64,000 nt of DNA, taken from Nipponacmea schrenckii (taxonomy: Eukaryota > Mollusca > Gastropoda > Lottiidae). The translations under genes were made by a program, and so were the position numbers. Below, in pieces: positions 12,771 through 22,880 of the stretch (positions are counted from its first letter, which is position 1; every line of letters starts with the position of its first letter). The stretch is from contig CM060200.1 in the NCBI GenBank assembly GCA_030562195.1, forward strand, positions 25,149,023 through 25,213,022. Reading direction: 5' to 3'. The notes under the pieces are model-generated. The model had not been told where the DNA came from and made no database searches. It saw only the letters and a list, made by a program, of their open reading frames with translations.

Positions 12771-13196
12771 ACGCGAATTGTTTACCATTATGTTTATTGT
12801 CAAAATATGCTCGCAGGTTCTACATCTAGAAGACCCGCACGGCCTAGAACCGAAAGATTGATTATTATGATCCGGAACAGGGATTCTGTTCCGGTCTTCA
12901 ATTTCAGAAAGTGTTTTGCTTTTAATGCTGCGGAGACATCGCTTAGAATATTCCCGCTCTCGCAATTTCTTGAAGACTAACTGGCACGCATCAGCAAAAT
13001 CTTTGGTCTGGGTACAAATTCTACGAAACCGTAAAACTTGTGATTTTATTATGCCTGAAAAAGTATGCTTAGGATGAAATGAGCTTTTAAACAAAAGTTG
13101 GTGGGTATCGGTAGGTTTGAAAAATACTTTGATATCAGCTTTCCTAGTTTCCGTGAAATCCGGTCCTTTGAATACTGTTGTGTCGAGAAAGTCCAT
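12762..13196 (-). pseudogene. PLE RT thumb and linker, downstream copy
   Basis: A 144-codon open segment starts within MDFLDTTVFKG, the conserved block after the RT palm. It continues through the thumb (KVFFKPTDTHQLL, SSFHPKHTFSGI) to a Cys cluster, RPCGSSRCRTCEHI. Such a cluster precedes GIY-YIG in many PLEs. It differs from the upstream copy by a 13-bp deletion after HILT, which changes the last residues and the frame into the endonuclease. Upstream of 13196 the palm motifs B (QTSGTAMGKRF) and C (FLDD) are readable at about 13260-13440 but in other frames, with no continuous ORF. Confidence 0.8.
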
Positions 13197-13463
13197 GCTT
13201 TGTTCACTGATATTTGCTGGTTGTTTAGAATTTCAAAATATTGCCAGAATTCCTGAATGGTGTATTGCTAAATTAAAAAAAATGTCATCAAGGAATCGTC
13301 CATAAAATAAAGGTTTAAAAGGAGAATAAGGACAATTTCGCGTTCCCACTCTGCCATGAATATATTAGCATAACTTGGTACAAATCTCTTACCCATTGCT
13401 GTACCGGAAGTCTGAAGATAAATTTTACCGTAAAAGAAAAATCATTTCGGTTTAAACAAATTT

Positions 13464-14420
13464 CTAGTAATTTAAAGATTTCTGAATCGGGCCGTTTTGG
13501 ATCTGGAGTTCTCTCAAAACATTTTTTACTGCATTTAGACCGGCTTCGTTGTCAATATTAGTATACATACTGTTAACGTCCATTGATATAAAGAAAGCAT
13601 TTTCCGGGATATCTAAATTTTTAATTTTTTCCACAAAATCGGTTGTATCTTTTAAAAATGACGGATGTTGGCACGCTAAAGGATATAACAAATGGTCAAT
13701 ATATTCTGAAACTCGATAAGATTCACTGGCGCAGTCTGAAATAATAGGTCTTCCCTTAGGTATAGTATTCGGTAAAAACCATTCAGTTTCCGGGTTCTTA
13801 TGGATCTTCGGGAGGGTATAAATATGCCGTTGACGCGAAGTACAGGTGGCCGAAAGATAATCGTATTGTTTATCGGTAATAATTTTGTCATTTACTAATT
13901 TTTGTAAGATGTTATTAATCATAATACCGGTTTCATTATAAATCGGAGCATCTAAAATTTGGTAATGTTCACGTTTATTTAATTGACTTTCCAGTTCGGC
14001 AATATAATCCTCGCGGTTTAAGATGACACATGAGCTTCCTTTATCACTTTTCCGAATGAAGATATTTTTATCATTTTTCAAGTTGTTTAAAATAGTCCTT
14101 TCGGCGCGCGTTAAGTTGCTTTTATCTTTTACTAGTGGTAAAAGAGAAGTTTCAAATCGCATATTATCACAAATTTCTAAAATATAGGTATGTATTAGGG
14201 CATTTGGAGGGGTCCACTCAGATTTTTCCACAAATTTCTTCCGGGCACCTCTGCCGAGGGTTTTTCTATAAAAATATGCAAGTTTAATTAGTCTTTCGAA
14301 TTTATAAGTGGCGTCTAAAATTTCGTCAAGAGATGAAGGTACTGCCGTGGGTATAAATTTAAGACCTTTGTCTAAAAGACTTACTTCCGGTATAGTTAAT
14401 GATCTAGAACTCAAATTCAC
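13464..14420 (-). pseudogene. PLE reverse transcriptase N-terminal half, downstream copy
   Basis: A 318-codon open frame from the conserved NLSSRSLTIPEVSLLDKGL start through fingers and palm to motif A (MDVNSMYTNI, catalytic Asp at about residue 281). It breaks just before motif B by a frame change. Its sequence is essentially identical to residues 34-351 of the upstream copy (15846-16901). Here the upstream poly-C tract has 16 Cs, against 15 in the other copy, so the N-terminal glycine-run extension is not in frame. Confidence 0.85.
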
Positions 14421-15137
14421 TACCGTTTTATCCAGTTTCGGTCCACCCCCCCCCCCCCCCCTCTAGTTTAAATGGGCCAACCAGTGAGAAAATATATTCT
14501 TCGCTGTCATCTCTGTCCAATGGATGTTGTGGACATTAATGGATCTGGAATATTCTGGTATGGTGGTGGTATAATTTGGTGGTTTGGTAGTAATAAGTTC
14601 ATTAAATTTTGACAGGTTTTTGGAGGCTGCAGGGAATGCTCGTTTTAAAGATGGAGAAATTGGTATGGGTGTGACATACAGGGAGGCTTTTTGAAATTTG
14701 TTTCGAACGAGTTCTAGTAGTTCCATCATTTGGCTGTAGATATAATTTCCTGCTTGGTATTTGGCTATTTGGATATGTTGTTAAATGGGGCTACAAATGG
14801 TATAATTTGTGAATCAAACTGAATATTAAGTCCCGAGGGTGAGATGGTCTTTAGTTGGTTCATCCAGAAGTTCTCTCTGTATAGTCTTGACGTCTTTGGG
14901 TTGGTATCTTCTTCATTCATCACTTATTCAATTGAAGTCACTTTCATATCTGTCAAGGAATGGTTGAGCGAGTTGAAATGGTTCCCAATTGGTTTATCTA
15001 GATGGTGGGAGATGTCGAAACGATGGCCGTTTATTCTTTCTCTCAGAGTATTTTTGGTTTCACCTACGTATTGTAAAGGGCACTTATCGCATGAAATTAG
15101 GTAAATAATATTGGTAGTGGTACAAGAAAGTTAGCCG

Positions 15138-15578
15138 TTACGCGAATTGTTTACCATTATGTTTATAAGAGGAGTTGGTTGTCAAAATATGCTCGCAGGT
15201 TCTACATCTAGAAGACCCGCACGGCCTAGAACCGAAAGATTGATTATTATGATCCGGAACAGGGATTCTGTTCCGGTCTTCAATTTCAGAAAGTGTTTTG
15301 CTTTTAATGCTGCGGAGACATCGCTTAGAATATTCCCGCTCTCGCAATTTCTTGAAGACTAACTGGCACGCATCAGCAAAATCTTTGGTCTGGGTACAAA
15401 TTCTACGAAACCGTAAAACTTGTGATTTTATTATGCCTGAAAAAGTATGCTTAGGATGAAATGAGCTTTTAAACAAAAGTTGGTGGGTATCGGTAGGTTT
15501 GAAAAATACTTTGATATCAGCTTTCCTAGTTTCCGTGAAATCCGGTCCTTTGAATACTGTTGTGTCGAGAAAGTCCAT
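15138..15578 (-). pseudogene. PLE RT thumb and linker, upstream copy
   Basis: The 146-codon equivalent of 12762-13196, from MDFLDTTVFKG through the Cys cluster, here keeping the 13 bp lost in the other copy. The frame runs ...HILTTNSSYKHNGKQFA before a stop. The GIY-YIG core follows in another frame at about 14850-15130 and is truncated at the duplication junction, so this copy also cannot make an intact RT-endonuclease fusion. Confidence 0.8.
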
Positions 15579-15845
15579 GCTTTGTTCACTGATATTTGCT
15601 GGTTGTTTAGAATTTCAAAATATTGCCAGAATTCCTGAATGGTGTATTGCTAAATTAAAAAAAATGTCATCAAGGAATCGTCCATAAAATAAAGGTTTAA
15701 AAGGAGAATAAGGACAATTTCGCGTTCCCACTCTGCCATGAATATATTAGCATAACTTGGTACAAATCTCTTACCCATTGCTGTACCGGAAGTCTGAAGA
15801 TAAATTTTACCGTAAAAGAAAAATCATTTCGGTTTAAACAAATTT

Positions 15846-16901
15846 CTAGTAATTTAAAGATTTCTGAATCGGGCCGTTTTGGATCTGGAGTTCTCTCAAA
15901 ACATTTTTTACTGCATTTAGACCGGCTTCGTTGTCAATATTAGTATACATACTGTTAACGTCCATTGATATAAAGAAAGCATTTTCCGGGATATCTAAAT
16001 TTTTAATTTTTTCCACAAAATCGGTTGTATCTTTTAAAAATGACGGATGTTGGCACGCTAAAGGATATAACAAATGGTCAATATATTCTGAAACTCGATA
16101 AGATTCACTGGCGCAGTCTGAAATAATAGGTCTTCCCTTAGGTATAGTATTCGGTAAAAACCATTCAGTTTCCGGGTTCTTATGGATCTTCGGGAGGGTA
16201 TAAATATGCCGTTGACGCGAAGTACAGGTGGCCGAAAGATAATCGTATTGTTTATCGGTAATAATTTTGTCATTTACTAATTTTTGTAAGATGTTATTAA
16301 TCATAATACCGGTTTCATTATAAATCGGAGCATCTAAAATTTGGTAATGTTCACGTTTATTTAATTGACTTTCCAGTTCGGCAATATAATCCTCGCGGTT
16401 TAAGATGACACATGAGCTTCCTTTATCACTTTTCCGAATGAAGATATTTTTATCATTTTTCAAGTTGTTTAAAATAGTCCTTTCGGCGCGCGTTAAGTTG
16501 CTTTTATCTTTTACTAGTGGTAAAAGAGAAGTTTCAAATCGCATATTATCACAAATTTCTAAAATATAGGTATGTATTAGGGCATTTGGAGGGGTCCACT
16601 CAGATTTTTCCACAAATTTCTTCCGGGCACCTCTGCCGAGGGTTTTTCTATAAAAATATGCAAGTTTAATTAGTCTTTCGAATTTATAAGTGGCGTCTAA
16701 AATTTCGTCAAGAGATGAAGGTACTGCCGTGGGTATAAATTTAAGACCTTTGTCTAAAAGACTTACTTCCGGTATAGTTAATGATCTAGAACTCAAATTC
16801 ACTACCGTTTTATCCAGTTTCGGTCCACCCCCCCCCCCCCCCTCTAGTTTAAATGGGCCAACCAGTGAGAAAATATATTCTTCGCTGTCATCTCTGTCCA
16901 A
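15846..16901 (-). pseudogene. PLE reverse transcriptase N-terminal half, upstream copy
   Basis: A 351-codon open frame. Residues 1-33 include a glycine run encoded by the 15-C tract (16828-16842) and a PKLDKTVVNLSS start typical of PLE RTs. The core follows: RKSDKGSSCVILNRE, LPKIHKNP, GRPIISDCASESYRVSEY, then motif A with its catalytic Asp near residue 314. The frame ends 38 residues later. Motif B and C coding follows in shifted frames at about 15640-15830. The true protein probably began further upstream, because a related frame (16844-17110) continues N-terminally and overlaps this one. Confidence 0.85.
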
Positions 16902-17246
16902 TGGATGTTGTGGACATTAATGGATCTGGAATATTCTGGTATGGTGGTGGTATAATTTGGTGGTTTGGTAGTAATAAGTTCATTAAATTTTGACAGGTTT
17001 TTGGAGGCTGCAGGGAATGCTCGTTTTAAAGATGGAGAAATTGGTATGGGTGTGACATACAGGGAGGCTTTTTGAAATTTGTTTCGAACGAGTTCTAGTA
17101 GTTCCATCATTTGGCTGTAGATATAATTTCCTGCTTGGTATTTGGCTGGTTTCAGCTTTAGAGATTATGGATTTTAAATGGCAGATTCGTGCTCCTGTGT
17201 AGCTCTCTATTTGGGTGTCTGGAGTGGATTTTGGAATTCGGCCCAA
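16844..17246 (-). pseudogene. PLE pre-RT linker, two overlapping frames
   Basis: Two overlapping minus-strand frames (17246-16983 and 17110-16844) carry the region between the Ser-rich ORF and the RT. One ends ...KNIFSHWLAHLN and overlaps the start of the RT frame. I recognise no domain. The frame changes suggest one ancestral ORF broken by indels. Part of this region (up to 17147) is duplicated at 14463-14766. Confidence 0.55.
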
Positions 17247-17333
17247 ATCAGAAGATCCGATGATGAGGATGGGTTTGGTTATTTTTGGTAAACTGAATTT
17301 TGACTTATCACTCTGGCATGCATTAACATTTGG

Positions 17334-18044
17334 TTAAGTAGGCGATGTAGATAAAGTTGGTTGTCTGGAGGCAGGAGAAGAGGTTGATGGTGAAGACGTA
17401 GTAGGAGTAAGAGTTTTATCAAAGCTGAGACGAGGTGATGATGAAGATGATGAAGATGAAGGTAGGGATGAAGTAGCAGTAGAAGGTACACTAATGTTAA
17501 TTACATTTGAGGTGGATAGCGAGTTGGCAGGTTGGTTTGGTGGAGAATTTGATAAAGATCGACGGCTCGAAAGATGTTTTCGTTTTGAGGGCGTTTCAAA
17601 TGAGGATGGAAAACTTGTGGGGGAGTAGGATCTGTTTCGTTTTGGTTTTCCAGTAGATTGTGGCATGAAAGTGGATCTATTATTGGTAGAGGCTGGTTTG
17701 GTTGTTGGATGAAGGGGTGGTTCTACCAATTCTACAATGCCTACATCCATATCTTCAAGAGCATCCGAAGCCGTAGTTTTCATGTCTACCAAAAGTGATT
17801 TGAACTGTTCGACTACAGTTTGTTGTAAGCGAGATTTATAAACTTTCCTAGCCCAATTTAAAGCTTCGAATGAAAAGGACTCAATTTCCACGTCCGTAAG
17901 AGAGTGAGATTTTATCAAGTCTAATTTGGTTTTTACCATGGAATTATAGTGATTTTTAAGTGTCGAAAGAATACTTGTTGCCCAAGTTTGGTTAATTTTT
18001 TCAATAGCCGAAGATATGATGGTATTCTTTAGAGCAGAACTCAT
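17334..18044 (-). CDS. PLE upstream ORF, Ser-rich segment
   Basis: A 236-codon open frame starting at an ATG (18044). The first 110 residues look alpha-helical (NTIISSAIEKINQTW, then YKSRLQQTVVEQFKSLL). The rest is low complexity: basic and Ser/Pro/Thr-rich, including an eight-Ser run encoded by GAT/GAA-type repeats on the plus strand at about 17436-17465. It overlaps the 3' end of the preceding frame by 44 bp. It may be a separate ORF or the continuation of that frame after an indel. By position it is an ORF1-like product or the N-terminal extension of the PLE polyprotein. I cannot assign a function; a nucleic-acid-binding role is only a guess from composition. Confidence 0.5.
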   Translation of the reverse strand: MSSALKNTIISSAIEKINQTWATSILSTLKNHYNSMVKTKLDLIKSHSLTDVEIESFSFEALNWARKVYKSRLQQTVVEQFKSLLVDMKTTASDALEDMDVGIVELVEPPLHPTTKPASTNNRSTFMPQSTGKPKRNRSYSPTSFPSSFETPSKRKHLSSRRSLSNSPPNQPANSLSTSNVINISVPSTATSSLPSSSSSSSSPRLSFDKTLTPTTSSPSTSSPASRQPTLSTSPT

Positions 18045-18468
18045 TCAAATGAGATACCTTTTTCGAAAGGCCAAGACCATCCAATTGTTTTGAAACTGCG
18101 CTGATATGATGTAAGCATTGCAGAAGTTGGTAAAACATTCTAATATAAGCTGCAGATGATTCTGATAGTTGAGATGGACGGTTTCTAGCATGATGCTGAT
18201 GATTGTTTCTGCGGAAAAGTTGTCCTTGATTATTCCTACGTTGACTATTAAGCTGGGATGATCTATTATTATGTCCATGATGCGATTGTCTATCCATCCT
18301 GCGGTATTGTCCTCTGTTGTCATAGTAAGGCCTTTGACGGGGGACCTGATCTTGCCAATCAGAGAGATTATAGGGGCGTGGGTTATAAGGGCGTGGGGGA
18401 TAAGGATTTTGTTGATTTTGCTGCCAACGGTTGGGATTTGACCAGTAAAAATTTCCGTAGTAGCTCAT
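18001..18468 (-). CDS. PLE upstream ORF, Asn/Gln/Arg/Tyr-rich
   Basis: The frame is open further upstream (to 18606), but that part encodes a Phe/Leu-rich stretch unlike the rest. I take the internal ATG at 18468-18466, giving about 155 residues starting MSYYGNFYW. Residues 1-100 are rich in N, Q, R, P and Y (NPYPPRPYNPRPYN and RRNNQGQLFRRNN), a disordered composition common in RNA-binding capsid-like or ORF1 proteins. The last 50 residues are more ordered (AYIRMFYQLLQCLHHI). It overlaps the next frame by 44 bp. No known domain is recognised. Confidence 0.5.
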   Translation of the reverse strand: MSYYGNFYWSNPNRWQQNQQNPYPPRPYNPRPYNLSDWQDQVPRQRPYYDNRGQYRRMDRQSHHGHNNRSSQLNSQRRNNQGQLFRRNNHQHHARNRPSQLSESSAAYIRMFYQLLQCLHHISAVSKQLDGLGLSKKVSHLNEFCSKEYHHIFGY

Positions 18469-18600
18469 GACGATCGGTTTCAAAATTAATAACAAGAATG
18501 CAAAAAATAATAAGGGGAAGTAGGGGTAAATACCGTAATAAAAATGAAATACACAAAAATTTAATAAGAAATAACAAAACAATAAAATAAACTCCTCAAA

Positions 18601-18680
18601 ACACAATTGTAATTTCGGTCATGAACTGACAATCATCAGGTGTAATCTATTAGAGTCATACACCATCCAATTGTAATTAC
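18601..18680 (-). ncRNA. Hammerhead-ribozyme-like motif upstream of the PLE ORF
   Basis: On the minus strand CTGATGA (18639-18633) is followed, after a GTCA/TGAC hairpin, by CGAAA (18617-18613). A 5-bp stem I pairs GTGTA (18663-18659) with TACAC (18644-18640), and a stem III forms from CAATTG on both sides. Hammerhead ribozymes are known in PLE terminal regions. Deviations are that the cleavage-site nucleotide would be G, normally excluded, and that stem II carries unpaired bases at its base. At best this is a degenerate copy. Confidence 0.3.
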
Positions 18681-18700
18681 CAGTAGATTCCATTTTCAAC

Positions 18701-21063
18701 TAATATAATGTACAATTGTACACGTGTATGACCTACAAGCGCCGGTGATTTTGAATTTATACAAATCTTACTTATGTAGCTTTTGCGGCTCAATCCACAT
18801 TCGATAATTCTTTGGAACGAAGTAATTATCAATAAACTAAAAAAAAGAGTGCTCGCTAGAATCTTTGTTAATGTCGTAGAAATCATACTAAAAACATTTA
18901 AGGAATTTTAACTGCATTCTTAGCGCACTGTGTCAAAATCCTGTCATTAATAAGTAATAATAATAATGGACTCCACCAAAACATTGTAATCCGTGGGAAT
19001 TCGAATTTGATGTCTGAAATTGCATTTTCATTAATATTTTGTGAGATGATGAGAGATTTACAAAGGAAATGATATTTCTTAAATAATCGTTTCCTGTACA
19101 GTGGCTTTCAAGCGGATGTTAATAAATGAGGGTTCTCTGGAAAAGGATATACAAAGCTGAGTTGCCATATTTAATAGTGAGAACGGAACGGAAAATGAAA
19201 TAATTGTGTCGGTCATAACAGCGGTACACCAAATCTAATCAGATTACCTCCCTTGACCATATATTTGTTTAAAAACTATAATCCAGCTTATTTCTATAAT
19301 AACAGCTGGCATAGTTTATCTGCTTGATTAAGCCTTGATTATTGTCTATAAGAGGGCAAGCAGGGAGTCTAAAATATCGGCATTGTCTAATCTTGATACT
19401 TAATTCCAAGAGTTTTTCTATCAAATGGCATATCCACCCAACGTGTAAGGTGTTGACTATGCGCCCCTGGTTCTCTAATGCTAAAATCCATTTAGGAAGT
19501 CTTAAGTATGTGTACTATGTCCACCATATTCTTAAGAATAGGACTGTACATTTAAAATAAGTCTCAACTGAACTGTGGCTAAACTGAAATGATAATCGTG
19601 CTCTGAAGAAATTGACTTCCCATGGTTTACGACTAAAGAATGGAATACAAATAAATAAGACGATAATATATTCATTTAAGTAATCATTGAAAAACTCTTG
19701 TAAGCTTGCTTAGTTTAATGAATGATTACTTAATTTTATGTATTTATTTGGTTCTATAATGATTCTGTCGTAAACATTTATGACACCAGCTAATTCCACT
19801 GATATGTTATGTGCTATAATGATTGTTATTAGTATTAAAAGTATTAAAAGTTGTATTATTTTTTATCTTGGGTCATTCCACTTTAATCCTGGGTAATACA
19901 AAGGTGCAGTCAACCATACCATATGTGATTATAATCCGTATGACTAATGGAGGTATGACTAATGGGAGTAGACCATAAAAAATGACACATTTTGACCAAA
20001 TTTAAAAATGTCTACCTAGAATATTAGATGCATAGGAAGTTGGTCAGTTCATGTATGGTAAGAAGAGTGGTTCTCAGATCGAAATTTAATACAATCGTAT
20101 AAACTGGATGTTTTTAGTGTTCGATAGAGCTAAAATCAATTCCCACACATACTAACAAAAAACCATCAAATCACAATTTATTTTCTTTTAATCAAGAAAT
20201 TCATCATTTGAGAAAATAGCGTATAACGATGGTCTGTAATTAGAAAACAACTAACCATCCAGATCGTAATAAATAACGAAATAAAAGAAAGTTTCTATTA
20301 TCATTTATGTCTTGGCAAAACCAGACCAATTAAGCTCCATTGAGTTGTCCTGGGTTTAGTCAGTAATAATTCCTGGAAGAAAATCCGGAAGAATAATTAC
20401 TCGACAATATAGTCTTGTAATAGCTTTTATCTTGAGTACTGTTTTCTAGAATGGTTATGTAGATTAGACTACGAGATCTATGTGAAGCAACTAAGCAGCT
20501 ATAAAGACACAAATAAATATTATAGAGATATAATAATTTAATTGTTTATGGTACTTAGTTTTATATGTTTATGGAGTTTAAAAGAAACGCGTGAAATAAA
20601 AGGCGATAATAAATAATATATTTAGAACCGTTTTGTTTTTGTTTTTCTTTGAAGCCGAGTGTTAATAGATTCTTTGTCCATCTTATTTCCTATCGCATAT
20701 AAAGTTTAAAACATTAGAAGAAGTTCAGAAAAGATAATGTTTTTTATCTATTACATATTCCACGAAGCATTCCATATATTTGCTGTATAATTATTAATTT
20801 TAGAACAAATAACGAAATTATTTTGAAAGAAATCGCGCTCATTTAATACCGAAAGTTATTATATGGAGGTACATAAATTCCATATCAGATTGTTTTCATT
20901 TAACAGCCACGCATACATTTTCAATAATCAGTTACCAAAAAATCAACTACATTAAACAAGAAATATATAGCTCGATATAGACAGTTAAATTCCCACTCGA
21001 CAACTCCAAGCCATAGATCACAGTTTCAACGAGGAAGGTATTAATATTTATAAGACAGATCCA
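18701..21063. other. Non-coding, AT-rich
   Basis: No supported gene. A short imperfect repeat, GTATGACTAATGG, occurs twice near 19937-19966, and simple (AAT)n lies near 18956-18966. Confidence 0.5.
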
Positions 21064-21073
21064 TTCTTTGAAT

Positions 21074-21432
21074 GAATGGAGTTTTTACGTCCTACTCTTC
21101 TGCACCTTATGGGCTAATGAAGACGGGCAACGCCATGCAGTATGCAATGAGGGAAATTTTGCCAGGACAGCGGCATTAGCCTACTCTTTTTGCGATTTCC
21201 AACTGTCGAGGGATCTTTAACGTGCACAGCCTGTAGCACACGGGGCCTCGGTTTATTGTCCCATCCGAACGACTAGACGCTTTTTCCATGTCAGTCCCTC
21301 CGACCTGCGTCACTGACAAGGGGAAACCGGGCTGAAAAATCCGAAAGTTCATCTCGACCTTTTGCCGGGATTGAACCCTGGACCTTCAGGTTAGCGAGCA
21401 AGCGTCTAACCCACTGAGCCACCGCGGCTCCC
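21074..21432 (-). repeat. tRNA-derived SINE, near full length
   Basis: The minus strand starts with a tRNA-like head: GGGAGCCGCGGTGGCTCAGT with A box TGGCTCAGTGGG, then B box GGTTCAATCCC (rc within 21368-21385). A conserved body follows (TTCGGATTTTTCAGCCCGG, CGTCTAGTCGTTCGGAT, GTGCACGTTAAAGATCCC, GAAATCGCAAAAAGAGTAG), and a tail GGTGCAGAAGAGTAGGACG ending in CATTC repeats. Possible target duplications are TTCTTTGAAT (21064-21073) and TTCTTTCAAT (21433-21442), with one mismatch. It would be transcribed by RNA polymerase III and mobilised by a LINE. The cloverleaf is too degraded to be a functional tRNA. Confidence 0.85.
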
Positions 21433-21442
21433 TTCTTTCAAT

Positions 21443-22659
21443 TAGCATGAATTCATGACTTTTTTTATCTCGTTCAGAAAATCGAAAATAAAATGGTGGT
21501 CACTTGAAACCGATTGGCCTTTTCTTCGGATGATGAGACAACATGAGAACTACAGGTAAAATTTACAAATTTAATTTTTTTTTTTAAGATGCAGAATAAA
21601 GCTAATTAAAACTAAAGGTTTTACAACCTTGAAGAAAACTCATTTTATTTTCCTTACTCTCATTTTTCTGATCATGATGACTGGATTGATTAAAAGAAAA
21701 CATCTTTTGAATAAAATCCTGATTTCTTGGTGGACATATGAAGCTCTGGAAGAGATATGGAACGGAATTAATGTAACAATAGTACAATAGTCAATTAGTC
21801 CTAATCAAATTACCCTTATCACGAGTATTTTTTTACAACAAGAAAAGTAATCGAATAAACCATATCTCGAGTCGAGTGAATTGGTACATTAATATAATAA
21901 GCTCTCTCTGAGTAGGATACTAGTATACTAGAACAATAATCGAATGAACCCTATATTTGACTGTACTTGATAAGAACTTAATTATCAAGAAACAGCCAAA
22001 TTTGATTTATTGACTGCCAAATAAATAACTGTCTAATTGAGAGGAACGTTGAGAATTCTTTATATATTGCATTTCTGTATATCAAAGGGTTATTGAAATA
22101 TTAAAAGATATATCCATTCTAATCAATTCCAATTTTGAGTAAACTTCAAGTACACTACGATCCACCTACATATTCTCGTTTGATAAAATCCAATTTGCCT
22201 ATCGATGATCTAAGATGTCACCAATAGTACACAAAGAGTTTATTTAAAAACAAGATAACAACAATTCTAGGAGGATAAAATTATTTGGATAATTTTTTTC
22301 AAAAGAAAATATCTTGTTTAAATTTTAGACATTCAAGCGTGGGATACAATAGAAGATCTTGATAAAAATGTGTAGTCGGTAATCTCTGAACATTTGGACT
22401 TCTGGAAAGGCTGTTTCTGCCACTAAAGAATACTTTTGTGCATTATTTTTTATTCAAAGTACCAAGAGAGTTAAAACTGGAATTAAACAGTCAATGAAAA
22501 ACTGAAAGTAAAGTCAATTAAATATAGCATGACCTTGTCAATCAAATAACAAATAGTGGTAGCACCCTGCGTGTTTTCTATCAACACATATTTAATATCG
22601 GTCAATAATGATTAATTAATATACAAAATAATAATTAACTAAGTGGATTCCAAGGAAGG
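21443..22659. other. Non-coding, AT-rich
   Basis: No recognised feature apart from homopolymer runs (poly-T near 21574-21585). Confidence 0.5.
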
Positions 22660-22880
22660 GAAGAATTTCGGATTTTTCAGACTGGTTACCCTTGTCAGTG
22701 ATGCATGCCGGAGGGATTGACATGAACAAAACGTTTAATCGTTCATATGGGATATTAAACCGAGGTCCCGTGTGCTACAGGAAGTGTACGTAAAAGATCC
22801 GACTAATGCATAGCGATATCCATCTTCATTAGCTCTTAAAGTGCAGAAGATTAGGAGGTGAAACTCCAATACATTTCCGC
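22660..22880 (+). repeat. 5'-truncated SINE copy
   Basis: Starts at the TTTCGGATTTTTCAGAC body segment of the SINE and runs through CCTTGTCAGTGATGC, GACATGAACAAAACG, AAACCGAGGTCCCGTGTGC and GTACGTAAAAGATCC to the tail GTGCAGAAGATTAGGAGG. The tRNA-like head is absent, the usual result of incomplete reverse transcription. Confidence 0.8.

Larger units (their letters stand above)
12403..14766 (-). repeat. PLE internal duplication, downstream unit
   Basis: Direct repeat of 14772-17147. I found only two length differences: a 13-bp segment present at about 15167-15179 and missing here near 12795, and one C fewer in the other unit's poly-C tract. The junction to the second unit is 5 extra bases (ATTTG, 14767-14771). 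Confidence 0.92.
14772..17147 (-). repeat. PLE internal duplication, upstream unit
   Basis: Second, near-identical unit of the head-to-tail duplication. On the minus strand this unit is contiguous with the element's own N-terminal coding region (above 17147). It ends abruptly inside the GIY-YIG domain at 14772, so the last 46 or so codons are missing. Confidence 0.92.
12250..18700 (-). mobile_element. Penelope-like retroelement with internal tandem duplication
   Basis: This is a minus-strand element with, in order, an upstream Asn/Gln/Arg- and Ser-rich ORF region (18468-17334), a linker, a reverse transcriptase of Penelope type, and a C-terminal GIY-YIG endonuclease. Diagnostic strings are VVNLSSRSLT, CASESYRVSEYIDHLL, MDVNSMYTNI, FLDD and the endonuclease core YVGETKNTLRERINGHR. 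A 2.37-kb internal section is present twice, head to tail (12403-14766 and 14772-17147). Several frameshifts and stops are shared by both copies, so decay predates the duplication, unless they are uncorrected homopolymer sequencing errors. Exact ends are uncertain. No element-encoded integrase or LTR is present, as expected for PLEs. Confidence 0.85.

Noticed and set aside
21361..21432. Possible tRNA gene on the minus strand
   Set aside because: A and B boxes are present, but the acceptor stem does not pair and the sequence continues into a conserved SINE body.
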